NCBI GenBank assembly: GCA_040414675.1
Contig: JBEDUN010000021.1
Coordinates: 1 to 64,000, forward strand
Length of the DNA: 64,000 nucleotides
Reading direction: 5' to 3'
From: JARBAU01 sp040414675
GTDB lineage: Archaea; Thermoproteota; Nitrososphaeria; Nitrososphaerales; Nitrososphaeraceae
The position numbers and the translations under genes are program-made. The notes under the pieces were generated by a model that saw nothing but the letters and a program-made list of their open reading frames with translations, did no database searches and was not told the DNA's origin. Positions 35,018-44,633 of this stretch are shown one piece after another. How positions within the stretch are numbered: the stretch's first letter is position 1; each line of letters opens with the position of its first letter.

Positions 35018-36391
35018 TCACCTGAAATTATGGTTATTAGTTTCACTCCGCCTATACTGGTGTCTACCATATCTACCACCACTACTATTACCATAACTTC
35101 GATTACCATAAGATCTGTTTGAGCTATTACCATAGCCTCGTCTGTATTGAGGTCTACCATATCGACCACCACTACTATTACCATAACTTCGATTACCATA
35201 AGATCTGTTTGGGCTATTACCATAGCCTCGTCTGTATTGAGGTCTATGGTAAGAGGTTTGAGAAATCGGAATTTTGATGCCCAATTCATCATTGAGCTTG
35301 CGAATAGGATGTTCAGTTTGATTCAATATTCTAGAGAAGTCATCAACTCTATCATGAGAGACAAGAGATATTGCTCTGCCGGTTCCTCCAGCCCTAGCAG
35401 TTCTTCCTATTCTATGGAAGTATATCAAGGGATCTCCTGGAACATCGTAGTTAATCACATGACCTACTGCAGGAACATCGATTCCCCTTGATGCAATATC
35501 AGTAGCAACAAGAATATCATCTGTACCATTTTTGAAGCGATACATTGCGTTGTCCCTTTGTTTCTGAGAAAGATCCCCATGTATTGTTACTGCATTAAAT
35601 CCATTGTGCTTCAGTTCTCCGGCTAGTCTATGTGTTCTCTGTTTAGTAGCCGCAAAAACTATCGTCTGCTTTTTATCCCTATTTCTAATGAAATCACATA
35701 AATGTTTGAATTTTTCCTTCTCGTCCACAATTAGATATGACTGATCTATTGTTTCTAAGCTCAACTCCTCTTCGTTAAGCCGTATTTCTCGAACATCCTT
35801 CATATAATCTTGGGCTAGACGCAAAATTTCTGGCGGCATAGTAGCTGAGAATAAACATGTTTGCCTATCCTCGTTCACGTAGAAGAGTATAAACTTGATA
35901 TCATCTATAAAGCCCATATCTAGCATTCTATCCGCTTCGTCCAAGATCACAAATTTAACATGGTCTAAATGAATTGACCCCCTCTTGACATGATCTATTA
36001 GTCTTCCCGGAGTTGCTACTACTATTTGGGCCCCTTTTCTCAATTGGTCATGTTGTATGCCAATACTCTGACCGCCATAAACTGATACTGTTCTAACATG
36101 AATATATTTAGCAAATTTGTTAATCTCACTTGTTACCTGCATAGCTAATTCCCTAGTTGGGACCAATATCAAAACCTGAATTGGTCCATTAGGTTTTAAC
36201 TTTGTCAAAAGTGGTAACGAAAAAGCAGCTGTCTTACCTGTGCCTGTATGCGCCTGTCCAATAACATCTACACCCTTTAAAATATATGGTATAGCTGCTT
36301 CTTGTATCGGAAAAGGCATTTTAAAACCATTTTCTTCAAGTGCCTTTAGAATTCCAGCACTTATTCCTAATTCTTTAAATGTTGGTGTCAA
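35018..36391 (-). CDS. DEAD-box ATP-dependent RNA helicase with Arg/Gly/Tyr-rich tail
   Basis: ATP-dependent RNA helicase. Q motif (ENGFKMPFPIQEAAIPYIL), Walker A AHTGTGKT, PTRELA, TPGRLIDH, DEADRMLDMGF, SAT, and in the second half ATDIASRGIDVP and HRIGRTARAGG. The last 75 residues are low-complexity: repeats of a Tyr-Gly-Asn/Arg-Ser unit with RRGYGNS and GGRYGR blocks, coded by a 90-bp tandem duplication. Such RGG-like tails bind RNA and may drive condensates at low temperature. TTG start; 457 aa. Confidence 0.95.
   Translation of the reverse strand: MTPTFKELGISAGILKALEENGFKMPFPIQEAAIPYILKGVDVIGQAHTGTGKTAAFSLPLLTKLKPNGPIQVLILVPTRELAMQVTSEINKFAKYIHVRTVSVYGGQSIGIQHDQLRKGAQIVVATPGRLIDHVKRGSIHLDHVKFVILDEADRMLDMGFIDDIKFILFYVNEDRQTCLFSATMPPEILRLAQDYMKDVREIRLNEEELSLETIDQSYLIVDEKEKFKHLCDFIRNRDKKQTIVFAATKQRTHRLAGELKHNGFNAVTIHGDLSQKQRDNAMYRFKNGTDDILVATDIASRGIDVPAVGHVINYDVPGDPLIYFHRIGRTARAGGTGRAISLVSHDRVDDFSRILNQTEHPIRKLNDELGIKIPISQTSYHRPQYRRGYGNSPNRSYGNRSYGNSSGGRYGRPQYRRGYGNSSNRSYGNRSYGNSSGGRYGRHQYRRSETNNHNFR
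35061..35240 (-). repeat. Two 90-bp tandem repeats in the helicase tail
   Basis: Copies 35061-35150 and 35151-35240 are almost identical at DNA level (few mismatches), each coding 30 residues of the RNA-binding tail. The high identity means the duplication is recent or kept by recombination. Confidence 0.85.
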
Positions 36392-36440
36392 CTTTTTTAT
36401 TCACTTTCAATGTTACAAAAGTCACGGAAGAATTTAGATC

Positions 36441-36791
36441 TTAATTTAAATCTGCCGTCAACCTCTTGCTTATATGTAGTATCATATACATAGATATAAG
36501 GTATGCGATATGTAATGTAGATTGTATATTTTTTATTATTTTGAGCGATATTTTGGAAATGTCAAACATAATTACATCTAAACCAATAAATCTCAGCTCA
36601 ATCACAATAGAAACTGATATTTCATTATATTGATTAGCGGGATCATGAAAGGCCATGCGATCTATATTAACTTCAGTAGTAGTAGGAGCATACTCGGAAA
36701 ATTGTATCCTAACATAGTGATCTTTCAGACTAATTCTAAAAGTTATGAAATCAACTAATTTGGATCTTTTGAAATTTTGAGGCTTTGACAA
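36441..36791 (-). CDS. Doubtful hypothetical protein
   Basis: A 116-residue frame with a TTG start. The first 90 residues have a beta-rich look (FITFRISLKDHYVRIQFSEY, ISVSIVIELRFIGLDV), the end is hydrophobic. No family is recognised. It lies upstream of the helicase on the same strand. It could be real but nothing beyond length and composition supports it. Confidence 0.3.
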   Translation of the reverse strand: MSKPQNFKRSKLVDFITFRISLKDHYVRIQFSEYAPTTTEVNIDRMAFHDPANQYNEISVSIVIELRFIGLDVIMFDISKISLKIIKNIQSTLHIAYLISMYMILHISKRLTADLN

Positions 36792-36822
36792 AAATATATC
36801 CGTTTTCAGTGTTCAGTCCAGC

Positions 36823-37722
36823 TTGCTATACTTAGACAAGTTGTTGTCCAAAACACTAATAGCAATGATTATTTTATTATTTATTAACCTGATTATGATT
36901 AGAGAAGACAAACTTCAGGAGAAGAAGTTGAGAGGTTCTGGCGGATATACGATAGCGAATGTTACAGATGAAGAGCAGAGAAGTGGAAATTTAGGTGGAC
37001 CAGAATTATTTCTGGCAGGAGTTGGAAGATTACAGGAAGAGCGCTTTTCTAAATATTATTGCAATAAATGTGAAAAAGAATATGATGGATCACCAAAAAT
37101 TAGCTATGAAAATCCGAACGAGCAACTCGGGGAGGGCGTAACATTGATTGAGAAAGGTGAATACAAATGTGGTGAATGTAGTAGTACAATTGCACAATAT
37201 CGAAAATTCGGAAACGATTCAACGTCCCAGAGTCAAATGCAAATCGGAGCCTCCAATCAATCGGCTGACCATACATTTGCAACACCTAAGATAGAATCAT
37301 CTAATGTAAGTGAAAATCACGATGATATTAAACCATCGACTATTCCTAATAGATCGTTGTTAAGACAAGGTGAATTCTTTCCTATCAATTTACTGATAGG
37401 AATGCCTGCCTATGATAGTAGTGCTATGTTGATAGGTAAAGTTCAGGAAGTTGGGCTTCAAAGATCAAAAAATGGAAACATAAAAATAAACGTAAAGATC
37501 TCTGAGGTTAGTAATGAACTTTCCCAGAGTATTAATGCTAACGTCACCAATGTATCTTGGGAAGATATTTCGAAAATAGGTGACATTATTCTAGTGAATA
37601 CTGAATCACAATCGACTCATGCTAACGTAGACTCAGGTTTAGGCTCTGCAAAGTGTCAATCCTGCGGATACGAGAATAATCCAAATGCGTTCTATTGCGA
37701 GGATTGTGGCTCAAAATTATAA
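36823..37722 (+). CDS. Zinc-ribbon protein with PRC-barrel-like middle domain
   Basis: The likely start is ATG 36895 (MIREDKLQEKKLRGSGG, about 275 aa); the longer frame from 36823 adds a hydrophobic segment that could be a signal anchor. Near the N-terminus a zinc knuckle (YCNKCEKEYDG and YKCGECSS), then a low-complexity Ser/Asn linker, a PRC-barrel-like domain (INLLIGMPAYDSSAMLIGKVQEVGL), and a C-terminal zinc ribbon CQSCGYENNPNAFYCEDCGSKL. The arrangement suggests an adaptor or RNA/DNA-binding scaffold; the function is unknown. Monocistronic. Confidence 0.65.
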   Translation: MLYLDKLLSKTLIAMIILLFINLIMIREDKLQEKKLRGSGGYTIANVTDEEQRSGNLGGPELFLAGVGRLQEERFSKYYCNKCEKEYDGSPKISYENPNEQLGEGVTLIEKGEYKCGECSSTIAQYRKFGNDSTSQSQMQIGASNQSADHTFATPKIESSNVSENHDDIKPSTIPNRSLLRQGEFFPINLLIGMPAYDSSAMLIGKVQEVGLQRSKNGNIKINVKISEVSNELSQSINANVTNVSWEDISKIGDIILVNTESQSTHANVDSGLGSAKCQSCGYENNPNAFYCEDCGSKL

Positions 37723-38455
37723 CTGTAAAGAATTGCCTCCCTATCTGGCTCCAATTGTGAGGAAGTGCTGGTCGACCAATAGGGGATTGTAGGTCAGGTT
37801 ATTGTCGATTAAATAATTCAATTCATAATTAAAATTTTGAATTTTTAATGGACAATTTAAGAAGATAACATTTAATGAGGATCTGGGTGGACTTTCTATG
37901 AATAGTACCAAATAAGTATTAACTCAGATTAATATGACTAGGTCCAATTTTGAATCCTAATTGTAGTATCAATTATGCGGTGAGCCAGATATAAATACAG
38001 ATATAAATAAAAGGTCTATTTCAAAATTTTATCTCAAATGTAGCCATTTCACTTAAGAAGAGACATTGGCTTAAATACATGACATCTATCAAAATTTAGT
38101 TGATTTTCCAACTTGGAAATCATATTATTATTTTTACACATATATTAGTGGTACATTCTAATATAACAGTATGCTCGAAGTAAAGTACTTCCTTTTATAA
38201 GGGATCGTTACAATACTTACAGCTCAAGTATAGAATATATTGTAAATTTTATTAGAATTCTTAAATATCCCTGGAGTAATATCGTAGTTAAGTGTTCGAA
38301 TATGCCAACATACTTAACACATCATTTCGGAGAACAATTCGAAATTGTTATTTTGTAGTAAGCCAAATACGGAATATTCATTAGGAAGTATTGTCATAAA
38401 GAACCTCATTTTTGGTCATTCTGACAAATTATTTATATTCCGAGGATTGAAATAA
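37723..38455. other. Long intergenic stretch
   Basis: About 730 bp, AT-rich, with no frame above 20 codons that looks coding. The first 80 bp (37740-37800) are less AT-rich than the rest but fold into no recognised RNA. Confidence 0.4.
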
Positions 38456-38653
38456 TTGAGTTTTACATCGATTCAAGCAAGGAAAATATATCTTGGATCA
38501 ATTAGCTTTTCATGCTCGTTGTGTGGTTCACAGAGTCAGATATCACTGAGACGAATCCCGCTTGATAACAATACGTGTATCCAACAAGCAAAGTGTCAGA
38601 TATGCAACCATGAATGGTTGGAATCCTGGTCGCACACACGTATTAGAGACTAA
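38456..38653 (+). CDS. Small zinc-ribbon protein, 65 aa
   Basis: Starts at TTG 38456, with GAGG 12 bases before it. Cys pairs in SCSLCGS and KCQICNH lie 27 residues apart and make a zinc ribbon; the C-terminus EWLESWSHTRIRD is aromatic and charged. Such small ribbons often are nucleic-acid-binding or transcription-related. The family is not identified. Confidence 0.5.
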   Translation: MSFTSIQARKIYLGSISFSCSLCGSQSQISLRRIPLDNNTCIQQAKCQICNHEWLESWSHTRIRD

Positions 38654-39068
38654 AGTCTTTTTGGCAAGTGGGTTCTCTTTACTGATCTGAAGAGTTAAAT
38701 AATGAGATAAACAGTAGTTGGATAATATTTCTTAATGATTCTTGAGAGAAATTGATGATATGTTAGAAAGAATAAATAAAAATAATATTGGAAAGACCCC
38801 TCAATCCTTAGTCGTTTAACTAAAGAAGACATACGACGTAATTTATTAATAAGCCAGTTTTACGATAATATTATGATAAGATTAAATTCGAAGTACATAA
38901 AGCAAAAAATGTCTTTTTTAGAGTTTGATATGATAAAATGAGCTTAAGATATTAATCACAATTGCAAAGCCAGTTTAGCCCGAGAAATATATTACAATAG
39001 ATAATTATGACTATACTTTTATAGAAACACAACGGAAATATTGCTGGTGATTTTAGTTATCTAACTAC
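38654..39068. other. Intergenic with a possible decayed frame
   Basis: A frame open from about 38796 to the TGA at 38939-38941 reads like coding sequence (LSRLTKEDIRRNLLISQF and on), but has no start codon until ATG 38875. It may be a remnant. No RNA gene was seen. Confidence 0.25.
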
Positions 39069-39389
39069 GTGGTAGCTTACGATGCAAATTGTAATCCTTG
39101 TCGTAGGTTCAAATGCATAATTAATATTCTAGATGTATATCAAAATAGAGACTTTATATCACTTACAAAAACAGACGAAAATGGCCTTCTTGACGAAATC
39201 CCAAAGTCAGTAAGATTCGAATCATTTTATTTGCTGAGATCTATTGGCAACATATCGAGTGGACCCGAAGCCCTACTTGATTTGATAAGATTCCTACCTC
39301 TCGGACATTCGATTTCAAGGTTCTTCTTATTAGTCCCTGCCGGAAAACTGATTACAGGAGTCATTTATCTAATGTTCTCGATAGTATGA
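39069..39389 (+). CDS. DCC-like thiol-disulfide oxidoreductase (DUF393-type)
   Basis: 106 aa. The N-terminus VAYDANCNPCRRFKCIINILD matches the DxxCxxC pattern of DCC (DUF393) proteins, a thioredoxin-like group, where the first two residues before Cys are Asp-Gly/Ala. The C-terminus ends in a hydrophobic helix. The domain fits family length (about 110-130). GTG start. Redox partner unknown. Confidence 0.6.
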   Translation: MVAYDANCNPCRRFKCIINILDVYQNRDFISLTKTDENGLLDEIPKSVRFESFYLLRSIGNISSGPEALLDLIRFLPLGHSISRFFLLVPAGKLITGVIYLMFSIV

Positions 39390-39783
39390 TAAAGGGTCGT
39401 GTCATTTTGAGACCATGCATGGCGTAAATAATACGGCAAAATTGTAATTGTGCTATTCAAATTAATCGTACATTTAGGTCGAAATATTATACTCTAAGTC
39501 CTATTGTATTGAAATCTGAATGTAAACTGTTTCCTAATTGGAAATTAAATCAAAAATCAGAAAAATTCATTCTACTTGACATTTACAGATACGCTGTTTA
39601 AAAATAGGGATTTGAAAAAATTTGTCACGTCTCAATGAACCACGATCTTCACTGGGAGTTTAGATGTAATTCCAGATGTGATTTCTCAAGATCCATCTAC
39701 ACCTACGCTCACTCTTTCAATGGCTAACCGAATTAAGATCTTTGAGATTCCACACAGGTGCCTCATCAATATTAAAAAAACAT
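39390..39783. other. Intergenic DNA, no gene seen
   Basis: AT-rich spacer between the DCC-like gene and the convergent sugar dehydrogenase. No RNA gene or convincing frame was seen. Confidence 0.4.
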
Positions 39784-41121
39784 TTAAGGATTACTCGATG
39801 AAGAGGATATTTTGTAAACTGTTCCATCGTAACCAAGTATATACAAATAGCCGTCAGGACTAACCTGAATATCTGTAACAAGGCCAAATCCCTTGCCCAA
39901 CACAATATCACCTTGACGAGATTGTACTTGGCCGTTTGCAGTCCCATCCTCATTGGTACCACTTAATATGAATCCATTCCTCTGTCCGTTTAACTTAAAG
40001 TTATACAAATTCCCGGTTAAAACGTCGCCCACAAACAAGGTGTTTTGGTATTGCTTGCCTAGTTTGCTAGAATTTAGAAATTTTAGAGCAGTTGGCGCAA
40101 CTGGGGGATTCCAAACAAATTTAGGATCGCTATAAACACCTTTTCCATCAAGGCTAACTAAATCTTTATTAGGATCTGCCTTTCCAGCAAGTTGATCTTT
40201 TGCATAGCCTTGAATTTTAATCCATCCACTATTAAATCCTGGCTTGACTTGGTTGATTTCATCACCAAAAGAGGGACCGTTCTCAGTATCCCAGAGCGTT
40301 CCTGTAACAGGATCGAAATCTATTCCGAAGCTATTGCGGATCCCATAAGCATAATAAATATTTAATGGTGCAGTTGTCCCCAATGGTGGATTTGCAGGTA
40401 CATGGCCATCTTGTGTTATTCTTAGTATGCCTCCTGTGCCGTCAAAAGTAGGTCCATCAATAACATTTTGAGCTTGACCTCTATGATCACCAACATCACC
40501 TATAATCGCATATACATTGTGATCTGGACCGATCACCAGTTTTCCGCCATTATGATTTTCCTCACCACCGGGACCGGGAGTACTTGGCAAGTTCAAAAGT
40601 AATTTGGGATTCACAAGTTGTTGATTATTGTTAGACAATTCATATCTGTAAACCCGATTACCAATCACTGCTCCATCGTTACCAGCCTCAGTGTAATATA
40701 AGAATACGTATGTAGGTACTTGGTTGCTTGTACTCTTCTGCACAGCGATTCCTAATAGTCCACGTTCAACTTGAGCAGCAACGTTAACATGAAGTAAAGG
40801 TGTTTCTTGCATTTTCCCATTTATGATTCTAATAACATCTCCAGTTTTCTTTTCTACAACCAAAAAATCATTCGGGCCCAAAAAGGCCATGCTAGTTGGA
40901 ACATGAAGTCCGCTGAAAACAGTTTGGGCCTTCAGGTTAGGATCAATAAAAGTTGGTCCCCCTGAAGTCGGAGTAGCTTTGACGTATGCAGCTGCATTAT
41001 GCTCATGAAAGGTAAAAGGAAGAAATGAACTGCTGACTAGAAGAGACATTGTAGTTATTGTTACAGATACGTGCAATACAATATTGTGAGGATTGAATAT
41101 GGGGAATCTTCCAATAATCAT
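39784..41121 (-). CDS. Secreted PQQ-dependent sugar dehydrogenase-like protein (soluble GDH/sorbosone dehydrogenase family)
   Basis: A 445-aa six-bladed beta-propeller. Residues 1-45 hold a hydrophobic signal segment (VSVTITTMSLLVSSSFL), so it is exported. Typical blocks: GLHVPTSMAFLGPNDFLVVEKKTGDV, VERGLLGIAV, HNGGKLVIGPDHNVYAIIGDVGD, and YGIRNSFGIDFDPVTGTLWDTENGP, the hallmark of glucose/sorbosone dehydrogenases with the Arg-Asn that binds PQQ. Whether PQQ is made by this organism is not visible. Isolated gene. Confidence 0.87.
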   Translation of the reverse strand: MIIGRFPIFNPHNIVLHVSVTITTMSLLVSSSFLPFTFHEHNAAAYVKATPTSGGPTFIDPNLKAQTVFSGLHVPTSMAFLGPNDFLVVEKKTGDVIRIINGKMQETPLLHVNVAAQVERGLLGIAVQKSTSNQVPTYVFLYYTEAGNDGAVIGNRVYRYELSNNNQQLVNPKLLLNLPSTPGPGGEENHNGGKLVIGPDHNVYAIIGDVGDHRGQAQNVIDGPTFDGTGGILRITQDGHVPANPPLGTTAPLNIYYAYGIRNSFGIDFDPVTGTLWDTENGPSFGDEINQVKPGFNSGWIKIQGYAKDQLAGKADPNKDLVSLDGKGVYSDPKFVWNPPVAPTALKFLNSSKLGKQYQNTLFVGDVLTGNLYNFKLNGQRNGFILSGTNEDGTANGQVQSRQGDIVLGKGFGLVTDIQVSPDGYLYILGYDGTVYKISSSSSNP

Positions 41122-41282
41122 TTCAAGATCACCACCTCTTTAGATATAAAAATCTTTTTTGGTCCAGTATTTCAAAAGTATAGGTTTCGGACATTTTACT
41201 ATTCGGGTTAGAACCCATACTGGTAGCGGCTAAAAGAGATTCTGGGCCTTGATATAAATAGATCATCTGCCATATTCATAAC

Positions 41283-41462
41283 ATGCCGATCATTGCGATT
41301 TCATTATACCCTGGTAGGACTAGGGAGCAAAAGGACGAATTTGCCAAGGCCATTACTGATGCTGCTGTACAAATACTAAAAACAAAACCTGAGCACATTA
41401 TCATTACTTATGATGAAAGGCCAAAAGAGGGTTGGTACTTGGCAGGAAATCCAATAGGATAG
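41283..41462 (+). CDS. 4-Oxalocrotonate tautomerase family protein, 59 aa
   Basis: MPIIAISLYPGRTREQKDEF: Pro directly after the initiator Met gives the catalytic N-terminal proline of the tautomerase superfamily, with the family helix AKAITDAAVQIL and the strand HIIITYDERPKEGWYLAG. At 59 aa it is the usual length. It stands alone on the plus strand, divergent from the secreted sugar dehydrogenase. A second homologue lies at 55876-56061. Substrate unknown. Confidence 0.88.
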   Translation: MPIIAISLYPGRTREQKDEFAKAITDAAVQILKTKPEHIIITYDERPKEGWYLAGNPIG

Positions 41463-42568
41463 GATTATATCATTGAACACAAAATGCTCTTGGATATGCC
41501 TACTTTTCTACACACAGTTTTTCCGATTTAGTAAAATTGAGCTACTAGTTTCACTGCACATTCTACTATCGTGACTGAACCTACAAAGTCTCATGATTTA
41601 ATTTGCCAGCATTATATCAAAATAACACAATACAAGTGCGGCTAAGAAAATAAGATGAATAGCAATGTCCGTGTCTCTATGTTTGGGAAATGTCAATTGG
41701 GCTTCAGATTGTATAGCTGCAGACTCTAACTATTATAGAAGGTCATAAAATATTGGACAAGTCAACAATGAAATATGACTTGCAGATACTACATATATTA
41801 AGATAAATAACCCACATCGATTGAGGCAATATTTGGAATCGTCTAAACTATTATTTATACAGAATTAATGAATTGGGTTACTAATTGTGGTACCTTGAAA
41901 ACAGATATCAGAAGATAAGCAAAATTCTCGAGATAAGATATCTACTGCGCTTTGATTCTCCCCAAGGGCTCTTTTCTAAGCGGATAGAGTAAAGGTATAT
42001 AATCTTAGAAAAAATGTTACACAGTTGACAGTCAATAAGAAAACATATATTTTAGTCTACAAAATTCTGTTATGAGATAGAGTTATTTATTATCATGCAA
42101 AAAGAATTGTCAAAATATTGATTGGATAATTATCATTTCAGATGTTCTGTCCTGAGCGTCAAGTATCAAGTCCCTAATCTCTATAACCGTCCAATTTTTC
42201 TTACTTTTAACTCGTAAAAGAGTGGCAGATTATCAGTAATATATCAACTAAGAATGGATTTTCTAAATAATAGAGTAGAATACATCGTCACACGAATACT
42301 GCGCTAGTATATATCGAAAAGAGGCAATATCAATATCACTCGAAAATTCATACCATATTATATCAACAAGAGCAGTTGTACGTAATCGATCTTGTTCGCG
42401 TTTTAGTATTCAAAAGTGCGATCTACAATTCGAATACTTAAGCTTGAGAAGAAACAGAATGTAGATCATCACAAGTATAAATTTTTTAATATGATCAAAA
42501 ATAACTAAATATGACGTAAGCGCTACTGCGAATATTCTTAATTAGTACAATACTCAAATGCTAATTGT
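41463..42568. other. Long intergenic stretch, 1.1 kb
   Basis: Largest gap in the window. AT-rich, no frame above about 25 codons, no RNA gene recognised. Confidence 0.45.
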
Positions 42569-43888
42569 ATGTATCACTATTTATTGTCTACTTTTCAACA
42601 ATTGTCATCGCCGCTAACACCTTTTGATCAACTGTTCTTTCATGTCACTGCTCCATCCTCATCAGATACTCTAATTCAAGACTTTGCAGCAATAATGATA
42701 GTAGCTGCGATAATGCTTGTGATAACTCACAGATTAAAGCAGCCTATGGTAATTGGTTATTTACTCGCTGGGATGATAATCGGCCCGTATACGCCGCCAT
42801 TTCGATTGATACAGAACGTCAATTCATTAAACACTTTTGCGGAGCTAGGGATAATAATGCTATTATTTGTTATCGGAACAGAATTTCCAATCGCGAAGCT
42901 CAAAGCTATAGGTCGAACATCCATTATCGTAGCATTGCCAGAAACTATAGTGACATTAGTATTCGTATTCTTCGTTGCCCAAACACTTGGTTTTTCATTC
43001 TTTGACTCATTGTTTTTAGCATTAGCAATGTCTGTAACTAGTACTGTAATAACAATCAGAGTTCTCGAGGAAATTGGCCTGATAAAGGATAAATCAACAG
43101 TTCTAATACTTGGGATATCGATAGTAGAAGATATCATAGCAATTACGACTCTGGGTATATTTCAGTCAGTAGCTGCGAATGATGGTAATGTATCAATTCT
43201 ACAAGTCTCTATTTCATTAGGAATAGTTATTGCATTTATTGGATGTACTCTTTTCTTGGGATCAAGATATATTCCAGGGATTATTGACAGGATAGGGAGT
43301 ACCCAGGACTATGCGCTGATTCTGATCGTCATTCTGGGATTGGCATTTGGATTGTCATTTGCAGCCAAACAATTAGGTCTGTCGGTCGCTACTGGTGCTT
43401 TTTTAGCAGGAGTGTTAGTTGCTGAATCAAAAAGTGCCAATGTTGCGAGGGTAATTACAACACCATTAAGAGATATGTTTGCAGCAATATTTTTTATCTC
43501 CATAGGAGCCCTGATTGACTTAGCTCACTTACCTTTGCTCATTGTTCCAGCAATGTTACTAATTCTCACTTCATTTGCATCAAAATTCTTGATAATTACT
43601 GCAATATTAACTAGATTGAAAGGTTATGATGAAATCACCGCTTTAAGGACCGGGTTAGGGATGGCTTCAGCGAGAGGAGAGATTTCGTTAATCGTAGCCA
43701 AAGCTGGTCAAGATGTTGGGGCAATCACTTCCGCAGTCTTCCCTCTATTAGGTATTGTAACGATAGTGACTGCCTTCATGACCCCATACGTGATTAAGTT
43801 TGGAAATATCTTGAAAATTTCACAATCTATAAATTCAGATGATACATCGAATGAAAAGAAGAAATTTAGGTTTAGCTTTAGATCTTGA
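42569..43888 (+). CDS. CPA2-family Na+(K+)/H+ antiporter
   Basis: Membrane cation-proton antiporter of the Kef/NapA type. About 12-13 transmembrane helices; LKQPMVIGYLLAGMIIGPY near helix 1-2, GIIMLLFVIGTEF, GISIVEDIIAITTLGIF (the ion-binding region; its Glu-Asp corresponds to the acidic residue pair of the unwound helix), and GLGMASARGEISLIVAKAG late. It lacks the C-terminal TrkA-N domain of KefB/C; 439 aa. Helps pH and salt homeostasis. ATG start; monocistronic. Confidence 0.9.
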   Translation: MYHYLLSTFQQLSSPLTPFDQLFFHVTAPSSSDTLIQDFAAIMIVAAIMLVITHRLKQPMVIGYLLAGMIIGPYTPPFRLIQNVNSLNTFAELGIIMLLFVIGTEFPIAKLKAIGRTSIIVALPETIVTLVFVFFVAQTLGFSFFDSLFLALAMSVTSTVITIRVLEEIGLIKDKSTVLILGISIVEDIIAITTLGIFQSVAANDGNVSILQVSISLGIVIAFIGCTLFLGSRYIPGIIDRIGSTQDYALILIVILGLAFGLSFAAKQLGLSVATGAFLAGVLVAESKSANVARVITTPLRDMFAAIFFISIGALIDLAHLPLLIVPAMLLILTSFASKFLIITAILTRLKGYDEITALRTGLGMASARGEISLIVAKAGQDVGAITSAVFPLLGIVTIVTAFMTPYVIKFGNILKISQSINSDDTSNEKKKFRFSFRS

Positions 43889-43918
43889 CATCAGAAAAAA
43901 ATACCAGTATTTGAATAA

Positions 43919-44317
43919 TTATATCTGTATAATATCTTCTACAGTTTCCCCAGTTCCACTTCTGCGATGACCGTATAATTGCTCTATACATATTGCAAAT
44001 CCCACATGAGCACAATCCCCCTCATTGCAATATTTACAATACGGAATGCCTTTGTTTATCTCGACGTCTATTTCTGCATGCAAATAGGTGTCATAGAGAA
44101 TTGTATGCACATCATTCACAAATTTCAATAAGACTATTGGATTACTAGTAGGTGCTAATGACTTCTTATCATCTGAATTTAACCAATGCATAAAAGCAGA
44201 AGTGCCTTCGTCTAATGTTTCACACTTGTTTAATCTAATGTTAGACTTGTTCTCAACGCGACTTTTTAATCCATTAGCCACTCCACTCGACTGGTCGCTG
44301 GTACGTTCTTCTTCCAT
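43919..44317 (-). CDS. Hypothetical protein with a C-terminal Cys/His cluster
   Basis: 132 aa, polar N-terminus; then YCKYCNEGDCAHVGFAICIEQLYGH, where Cys-x2-Cys-x4-Cys-x-His could bind zinc, loosely like a SWIM-type finger. The middle is helical (VLLKFVNDVHTILYDTYL). ATG start. It converges with the antiporter 30 bp away. Family not recognised. Confidence 0.6.
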   Translation of the reverse strand: MEEERTSDQSSGVANGLKSRVENKSNIRLNKCETLDEGTSAFMHWLNSDDKKSLAPTSNPIVLLKFVNDVHTILYDTYLHAEIDVEINKGIPYCKYCNEGDCAHVGFAICIEQLYGHRRSGTGETVEDIIQI

Positions 44318-44633
44318 AAGGTTAGCCTTTCGAACCCATTTATATTATTGAGAATAACTATATTAACGTATTTGCTAAACTATGAGGTAGAAAGTATTCA
44401 TATATTACAACAAACTTTTTTAATTACTTATTGATATTATTATAGCTTATTCAATACTTTGCCAGCAATTTAATCATTTATTAAAAATAGTTAAAATCAT
44501 TGCAAGAATTTGAAGGAACTATAGTCTCTGTCTCAGATTGATTTAAACTCGTTTTTAATCGATTTACAATAAATGAGTGTCAGATTCAAATCTTAAATAT
44601 GACAAACACAAATGATGACTGTATATCATAGTA
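44318..44633. other. Intergenic DNA, divergent promoters
   Basis: Spacer between the minus-strand Cys/His protein and the plus-strand CDF gene; AT-rich with TATA-like stretches on both sides. No other gene was seen. Confidence 0.4.

Noticed and set aside
39678..39863. Plus frame opposite the sugar dehydrogenase
   Set aside because: Half of it is antisense to the dehydrogenase C-terminus; no motif.
41203..41216. Hairpin GGGTTAGAACCC
   Set aside because: The arms are 5 bp with a 2-base loop and no T-run; too weak for a terminator, and no tRNA-like cloverleaf surrounds it.
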